NCBI GenBank assembly: GCA_005793615.1
Contig: SXRI01000116.1
Location: 1 to 11,067, forward strand
Origin: Bdellovibrionales bacterium
GTDB lineage: Bacteria > Bdellovibrionota > Bdellovibrionia > Bdellovibrionales > JAMPXM01
Reading direction: 5' to 3'
DNA: 11,067 nt
Shown here in pieces: positions 6,355-11,067 of this stretch (its first letter is position 1; every line of letters begins with the position of its first letter). The notes under the pieces are model-generated. The model did no database searches and was not told the DNA's origin. It saw only the letters and a program-made list of their open reading frames with translations. The position numbers and the translations under genes were made by a program.

Positions 6355-7032
6355 CTAGTTCCCCCCCGTCTGCGCGGGTGAACGCGATGGACGTTCGTTA
6401 GACATTTGAATCAAGCTTTCACGTACGGAATCCATACCGGGATTAAGTTCTAGAGCGTGAATCCACGAGCTGTTGGCGCCGTCATAGTCCTTCATCAGAT
6501 ACAAGACACTGCCTTTGGCCGCATGTGCGTCAGCATTCTTCGGATCGAGTTCCAGAACTTTCTCCACGGCTATCAAACCTTCAGTAAAACGTTTACTGAG
6601 AAGCAGGCGATTGACCTCGTCCATCAAACGACGTGACTGCTCAAACGCCTCACGAAGTTCGCCCTTGGCGACGAGCGGCTGCTGCAGCGTCAGGTCGAGG
6701 TAGGTCGTCTCCGAACCAAAGGCCGTGACTGCGGCATAGCGCGGCTCAAAACCTTCTTTTTCAATCCGCAACTGAATCAACTCATTGCCTTCAGTGGCAT
6801 GGTCGTGGCGATTAAAGGTCAGCGGGGTTTTACCTACGAGCGCGCCTTGACCGGTTTTCTGATCGAGATAATACACTGTCGCGTTTGGCGGTGTCGTTCG
6901 CACCACCACGGCGCCCGCTCCTTGGCCGAAACCGACTCCGAGAGTGGCGCAGGCCGTGAGAAACAGGCCCGATGCTCCCGAAGCTGCCAGCCATAAAAGT
7001 GAATATCGTCGCGAAGATTGCCGCCTGATCAT
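6355..7032 (-). CDS. PEGA-domain and TPR lipoprotein
   Basis: Counting from the preferred start, the 225-residue product has an Arg-rich n-region, a hydrophobic core and a clean lipobox LTAC with lipidated Cys28. Residues 42-116 fit a PEGA domain: VVVRTTPPNATVYYL, GKTPL, then IEKEGFEPRYAAV. A charged helix (about 123-145) leads to one or two TPR units at about 142-203, the second being canonical (ADAHAAKGSVLYLMKDYDGA, then HALELNP). PEGA domains are common on surface and envelope lipoproteins, and TPRs bind partners, so a periplasmic adaptor between the surface protein and the motor is a reasonable inference. The ATG at 7032 is chosen because GGAGG lies 9 bases upstream and it overlaps the preceding stop as ATGA. 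An in-frame ATG at 7041 directly abuts GGAGG and leaves no spacing. The SRRYSLL stretch faintly recalls a Tat motif. Confidence 0.92.
   Translation of the reverse strand: MIRRQSSRRYSLLWLAASGASGLFLTACATLGVGFGQGAGAVVVRTTPPNATVYYLDQKTGQGALVGKTPLTFNRHDHATEGNELIQLRIEKEGFEPRYAAVTAFGSETTYLDLTLQQPLVAKGELREAFEQSRRLMDEVNRLLLSKRFTEGLIAVEKVLELDPKNADAHAAKGSVLYLMKDYDGANSSWIHALELNPGMDSVRESLIQMSNERPSRSPAQTGGN
6361..6367 (-). other. Seven-G run at the lipoprotein-motA junction: ribosome site and possible slippery sequence
   Basis: On the minus strand seven Gs end 8 bases before the MotA ATG and can act as a Shine-Dalgarno-like site. In the lipoprotein frame the run is phased G GGG GGG, a slippery heptamer. 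A -1 slip would read GAA CTA GCA ATG and run straight into the MotA frame without a stop. Whether slipping occurs cannot be told from sequence. Confidence 0.35.
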
Positions 7033-10000
7033 TGTGGCCATCCTCCGCGCAACATGTAAATACGGCCCGAGTCTTTGCCTTTGGTACTGGGCGCCGCAGT
7101 GCCATCAATACCGATGCGACTGTCGGAAAGCGGTTCGCCGACAAACAGGTTCTCATAACCGTTATTGTCCACTCCGAGTATCAAGACCGATTGACCGAAC
7201 TGCGAGTATTGGTTGGTAACCGAAGTTTCCACCTGCGTACTACCGTTGTAAAAATATTTTGATGCCGACGGCGATTTTCGATTGTTTTGGTAGGGATTGT
7301 TCGATGACAGCTGCTGAAAGCCGCCAGCCATATTGCCAGTACCATCGTTCAAACCGTAGTATGCAAGACAGCCGCCGACATTGTTCGACGAAAGATCGGG
7401 ATCTCGTCCTTGACGAGCACAGATGACGAGATCATTAATATTCGCCCGCCCGCCCCATCTACCGACGGTGATCGCCGAACCAAAGTAGTAGGGTTGATCC
7501 GTGTATGAGGAGCTGCCGGCATGGTCGTAGCGAATCTCATTGGTGGCACAAGTTGAAATCTCGCCTGGGTTCGAAGCTGCACTACTATTTTTATTTACAG
7601 TGCCCTCATAGATGTAGCAGACGCCCTCGTTCGTTACGGCATTCGAGCCCGACTGAATTTCGTTGGCGACGACGGTCGCACCTTGAGCGCAGATAATCAA
7701 ATCAATGCCAAGCACGCCACTCACCTTGGCGCGAGTCGGATAGGCGGCGATGGCCGAACCGAAGTTCCAGCTATTATTGACAATGTTTCGAGTTCCGCCG
7801 GTGTAGAAGTTGCCATTGCCACAATGTTGATTCGAACCAAAAACTCCCGGCGTCAGCGGGCTCGGCACCGGTGCACTGGCTGTCGAGCCATGCGGAGGCG
7901 CGAGTTCCTTGGGCGCCGTTGCTGCGGGCGATGCGCCGGTTTGAATTCCCGAGCTGGTGCCAAAGTAAAGATAAACTCGCCCAACGGCGTTGTAAGCAGG
8001 TGTCGAGTTGTTGATACCCATCGCACCCACCGCGAGATCCGGATAGCCGTTATTATCAAAATCTCCCGACGCCAGAGCCGATCCGAATTGCGCCGTATTT
8101 TGTGCGATCGGTCCAAGAATCGCATCTGAATACGTGGATGATAATGCTGACGATGTCGAACCAAAGTACACAAAGACCGCGCCGCGAGTGGTACCGCTGA
8201 CGGCTCGTCCCTGAGAACCAACTACTAAGTCACTCTTGGTGTCATTATTGTAGTCCATGACCACACAAGAAGATCCGAACTGCCCACTGGCCTGATCACC
8301 AGGACCGTAAATAATCTGGCTGGGACTAGAGAAGTCAATCTCACCGCTGGTGGTACCGTAGTAAATGTAAATAGCGCCGATATTATTTAAATTGGCGAGT
8401 GCTGCGGTGGAATCATAGCTCTGATTAGGTGAGCCCACGACCATGTCGAGGTCACCGTCATTATTGACGTCACCCGAACACATTGCCCAACCGAATTGCT
8501 GGTTCGACGAAGCGTTCTTGGAGCTCGGATCAAAGCCCATTTGACCGACGGTCGTCGAGATTGAATTATTGATGTTGCGATAGGTGTAAATGTCGCCCGA
8601 GTCGAGAACATCGCCGGGCGACTGACTTTGGTCATCCAGCCACGAACCTACAACCAAGTCGGTCGTTCCGTCCGTTTGGCCCCAAATCGCCGCCGAAGCG
8701 AGTCCGCTACCAAAGCTATTGGCATTCAAGTCGCGGCCGCCCGACCACTGTCTTCCTGAGTCGGTCAGTGTATAGTTGGCAGCGACTTTTGCGATGTTGT
8801 ATAAATACACGGCACCGGCCGTTGTTCCTGCTGATGAGTCCGCCGGTGCCCCAACTGCCAGGGATTTTACTGAGCTAGTGGCTGTCGCGTTTAATTGCAC
8901 GGCTGCCAACGCTTCGCCCCACTGTGTACTGCCTGTGCCAACAGCAGTCGAACCAGAAACGAAATTTGTGTAGGTCAACGTCGGTGTCGCACCTACTGTC
9001 ACCTCGAAGAACGAGATCAAACCATCGGTTTGCGAGCCCGCAGCCGAACCGGCCTGACCACTACCAAGGATGAGCTGGATATTGCTCGGCGCGTTCGCAT
9101 CGAAGTTGCCGATCGCGCATCGGCGCACGATCTGTTCACTCGGCCCAGCGGCGAGAGTCCATCCACCGGCGACCACATTAGCTCGAGGGCTTGCCGTCGT
9201 AGCGGGCGTCGAACTCGGCACACTGAATACGCCACCCGTCGACGTGTTCACGTAGATATTTACCTGACCATTATTGCTCGTACCCTCGTTAGGGCTAACG
9301 ATCGCTAAATCAGCAGCGCCGCTTCCGTCTAGGTCGCCGGCACACATGCCAATACCAAAGTATCCACCGCCACTCGCATTCGGGATCGAAGCACTAGGTG
9401 AGGTCGAGAGACTCAAGGTGCCTGAGTTGTTTTGCGTGATATAAACATAAACTATGTTGAGGGCCGGATACGAAGCGACCAAATCCTTCACGCCATCGCC
9501 GTCCATATCGACGGCAACGATCGAGTAGCCAAAATGAAAGTTGTTCGCACTGCCATCGGAGGTCACGTTGGGCGCGCAGATCACCTGCGTCGGTAAGGTA
9601 GCGAAAGTGCCACTGCCTGTGCCCGAGTAAATGAAAACACATCCATTTTGTCGGTAGGCGCTTCCCGCCTGGCTCGCCATCGGTGCACCGACAATAAGAT
9701 CAGGATAAGCCGTGCCACCACTTGCCGTGCCAACCACGTTGGCCACCGCAAGATCAGCACCCTGATAGATTCGTGGCTCGGTGAGTGTCGGATATATATA
9801 AATATCACCGCTATTGGCATAGAGCGTACTGGTGACAAGGGTATCGGTATTGGTCGAGATATTGGCGCTACCGTCAACAGCGCGAATTCCGTAAACATAA
9901 ATCATTGATGGTGTAAGACCAGTATCGGAGTAACTGGTCGCTCCGCCCGCCGTGGTCGTTGCCAGAGTGCCGCTGCCGCCAAAGGGATTGCACGAGATCG

Positions 10001-10916
10001 AACCCGAGCAGCGATAAATCTTATAGACGATACTGCCAGTAGCCGTGACATTGTCTGAGGCGGCACTCCATGTGAGCGGAATTGCCGTGGTCGTTACTGT
10101 ACCTGCCGTAAGTGCATTTCCAGCCGTCCAACTTGGCGAAGTGGTATCCGCTACCGTCGTACCAGAGGCCTCGTTCGATGATGACGAAGTGTTGCCATGT
10201 GGATCAGTCGCCTTGACCCGATAGTACCAAGTGGTGTTGGGACTGAGGCTCGATGAAAGATAAGAGGTCACACCCGTAACACTCGCGAGCGGCGTACCGG
10301 TTGTGCTCACGCTTGCCGAGGTCGATGCATAAATTTTGTAAACGATCGTAGAAGCCGCCTCGGAATCGTTGGCAGGCGACCAAGTCAAGAGCATCGTGGT
10401 AAAGGTCGGGTAACTGACAGCGAGATCGGTAATCGCCGTCGGCGCAGTGACATCGGTTACTGTAATCGACAATTCACCTGTCGGCGCCGCAGGATAGGAG
10501 TTGCCCGCCTGATCCTTGCATGCTACCCAAAGAGTATAAACATGCCCTGTTGAGATGCCAAGAGTCAAACTGGCACTTGTTTGACCGGTCACGATCATTG
10601 ACGGACTGGCCAGGTTATAGTTGCCACTGTCAACTTTCATAAATACGGAATAGGTAATATCGCCAGCGTCGGTAACATCATCGCTGGCCGCACCCCAAAC
10701 TAAAGACAATGCCGGGCCCGATGCCAAGGTCACCGCCGCAAGACCAGGACAGGTCGGAGACGTGTGATCGAGATCTTGCGCACTTGGCTGCGGTGCCAAC
10801 ACTTCGGAACCCTTGCAACCCACTTGAAGCATGAGTACGTACAAGCAAAGTGCCAAGACCGCCCCACTTGACTTAGGTTTCAATGCAAAATGTTTGGCCC
10901 TAAGCTCAAACACCAT
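7029..10916 (-). CDS. Large FN3 and FG-GAP (integrin-alpha-like) probable surface lipoprotein
   Basis: The 1295-residue product has a basic start, a hydrophobic core at about 19-32 and Cys34 in LQVGC. This resembles a lipobox but has Gln at -3. Three fibronectin type III domains follow at about 54-153, 157-256 and 258-365, with D-x-TxP starts and TWSPANDS- or TWSAASDN-type strands. From about 385 to 1292 I count about twelve FG-GAP/VCBS-type repeats, each with an FG or WG turn and a DLxVG-like strand. Canonical calcium loops are DMDGDGVKD (470-478), DLDGSGAAD (528-536), DVNNDGDLD (816-824), DYNNDTKSD (888-896) and DFDNNGYPD (952-960). Other blades have lost the acidic residues. The fold predicted is one large or two beta-propellers on an FN3 stalk, as in adhesins and ligand-binding surface proteins. 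It is the first gene of the motor operon. The start has GGGAG 9 bases upstream. Confidence 0.93.
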   Translation of the reverse strand: MVFELRAKHFALKPKSSGAVLALCLYVLMLQVGCKGSEVLAPQPSAQDLDHTSPTCPGLAAVTLASGPALSLVWGAASDDVTDAGDITYSVFMKVDSGNYNLASPSMIVTGQTSASLTLGISTGHVYTLWVACKDQAGNSYPAAPTGELSITVTDVTAPTAITDLAVSYPTFTTMLLTWSPANDSEAASTIVYKIYASTSASVSTTGTPLASVTGVTSYLSSSLSPNTTWYYRVKATDPHGNTSSSSNEASGTTVADTTSPSWTAGNALTAGTVTTTAIPLTWSAASDNVTATGSIVYKIYRCSGSISCNPFGGSGTLATTTAGGATSYSDTGLTPSMIYVYGIRAVDGSANISTNTDTLVTSTLYANSGDIYIYPTLTEPRIYQGADLAVANVVGTASGGTAYPDLIVGAPMASQAGSAYRQNGCVFIYSGTGSGTFATLPTQVICAPNVTSDGSANNFHFGYSIVAVDMDGDGVKDLVASYPALNIVYVYITQNNSGTLSLSTSPSASIPNASGGGYFGIGMCAGDLDGSGAADLAIVSPNEGTSNNGQVNIYVNTSTGGVFSVPSSTPATTASPRANVVAGGWTLAAGPSEQIVRRCAIGNFDANAPSNIQLILGSGQAGSAAGSQTDGLISFFEVTVGATPTLTYTNFVSGSTAVGTGSTQWGEALAAVQLNATATSSVKSLAVGAPADSSAGTTAGAVYLYNIAKVAANYTLTDSGRQWSGGRDLNANSFGSGLASAAIWGQTDGTTDLVVGSWLDDQSQSPGDVLDSGDIYTYRNINNSISTTVGQMGFDPSSKNASSNQQFGWAMCSGDVNNDGDLDMVVGSPNQSYDSTAALANLNNIGAIYIYYGTTSGEIDFSSPSQIIYGPGDQASGQFGSSCVVMDYNNDTKSDLVVGSQGRAVSGTTRGAVFVYFGSTSSALSSTYSDAILGPIAQNTAQFGSALASGDFDNNGYPDLAVGAMGINNSTPAYNAVGRVYLYFGTSSGIQTGASPAATAPKELAPPHGSTASAPVPSPLTPGVFGSNQHCGNGNFYTGGTRNIVNNSWNFGSAIAAYPTRAKVSGVLGIDLIICAQGATVVANEIQSGSNAVTNEGVCYIYEGTVNKNSSAASNPGEISTCATNEIRYDHAGSSSYTDQPYYFGSAITVGRWGGRANINDLVICARQGRDPDLSSNNVGGCLAYYGLNDGTGNMAGGFQQLSSNNPYQNNRKSPSASKYFYNGSTQVETSVTNQYSQFGQSVLILGVDNNGYENLFVGEPLSDSRIGIDGTAAPSTKGKDSGRIYMLRGGWPQ
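7042..7046 (-). promoter_or_regulatory. Ribosome binding site deciding the lipoprotein start
   Basis: The minus strand reads GGAGG, then ATGGCCACA, then ATG at 7032. The 9-base gap supports the downstream ATG. The upstream ATG at 7041 touches the GGAGG and could hardly be used with it. Confidence 0.65.
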
Positions 10917-10959
10917 TCTTAGTCACTCCCGACCCATACTTCGACCGCTCCCGGGGCCA

Positions 10960-11061
10960 CTAGTACTCCGACAAGAAAGTTTCTAGCCGTTTTTTAGAGC
11001 CCGCTTCTTCGCGGGTTTGACTCTTTGCAGTAGCAACATGTTTTTGTTCTCGATTATCCAT
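10960..11061 (-). CDS. Possible 33-residue ORF upstream of the operon
   Basis: An ATG at 11061 preceded by an in-frame TGA opens 33 codons beginning MDNREQKHVATAK and ending LSEY, then TAG. The product would be hydrophilic and mostly charged. The stop lies 43 bases before the start of the FG-GAP gene. Only six bases upstream are visible, so no ribosome site can be judged. It could be a small gene, a leader ORF or chance. It resembles no family I know. Confidence 0.25.
   Translation of the reverse strand: MDNREQKHVATAKSQTREEAGSKKRLETFLSEY
10997..11018 (+). terminator. GC-rich hairpin, weak terminator-like
   Basis: GAGCCCGC pairs with GCGGGTTT across the loop TTCTTC. The outer pairs are G-U only on the + strand, so a + strand RNA is favoured. 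The following bases are only mildly T-rich, and no + strand gene ends nearby, so termination is uncertain. On the minus strand the five GC pairs remain and fall inside the 33-codon ORF, where they could act as an attenuator-like fold. Confidence 0.25.
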
Positions 11062-11067
11062 TCAAAT

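Noticed and set aside
7683..8129. 148-codon + strand ORF within the FG-GAP gene
   Set aside because: Antisense to two FG-GAP repeats, with an Arg-rich composition typical of shadow frames.
1..11067. CRISPR arrays, tRNA, rRNA, insertion sequences
   Set aside because: I saw no regularly spaced repeats, cloverleaf, rRNA-like stretches or transposase genes in the window.

Overview
The window looks like Gram-negative chromosome. Five of the six complete genes carry an apparent Sec or lipoprotein signal or end as an outer-membrane beta-barrel, and the composition is moderately GC-rich. The mix of FN3/FG-GAP surface protein, PEGA/TPR lipoprotein, Mot-type motor and small barrel is reminiscent of Bdellovibrionota or other former deltaproteobacteria. 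That placement is a guess from architecture, not from a marker gene.

Layout. Bases 1-41 appear to be the tail of a gene on the + strand. Bases 42-378 hold no convincing gene. They do contain a nested inverted repeat (181-274) that folds as a stem enclosing two hairpins, with G-U pairs favouring a + strand RNA. A 792-residue secreted protein with a C-terminal beta-barrel follows (379-2757, +). It runs convergently into the end of a six-gene minus-strand operon (10916 down to 2754). The two terminal genes share one palindromic stop site, TTCTAGAA. Upstream of the operon (10917-11067) there is only a possible 33-codon ORF and a hairpin.

The operon, in transcription order: a 1295-residue probable lipoprotein with three FN3 domains and about twelve FG-GAP (integrin-alpha-like) repeats; a PEGA + TPR lipoprotein; a MotA-family channel subunit; a short MotB-like subunit with the channel aspartate and an OmpA-like peptidoglycan-binding domain; a 542-residue inner-membrane protein; and a small beta-barrel protein. 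Neighbours overlap by 4, 4, 4 and 32 bases or are 2 bases apart. This implies tight translational coupling and a shared complex.

The main hypothesis is that this is an undescribed ion-powered trans-envelope machine. By eye, the periplasmic half of the 542-residue protein follows the pattern of the FliF ring-building region. Its cytoplasmic half has stretches resembling the middle and C-terminal domains of FliG, the rotor part that touches MotA. The operon would then pair a MotA/MotB stator with a rotor-like FliF-FliG hybrid. Two lipoproteins and a barrel would carry force or signal to a large calcium-binding surface propeller. There are no other flagellar genes in the window. All homology here is by visual pattern recognition and no search was run.
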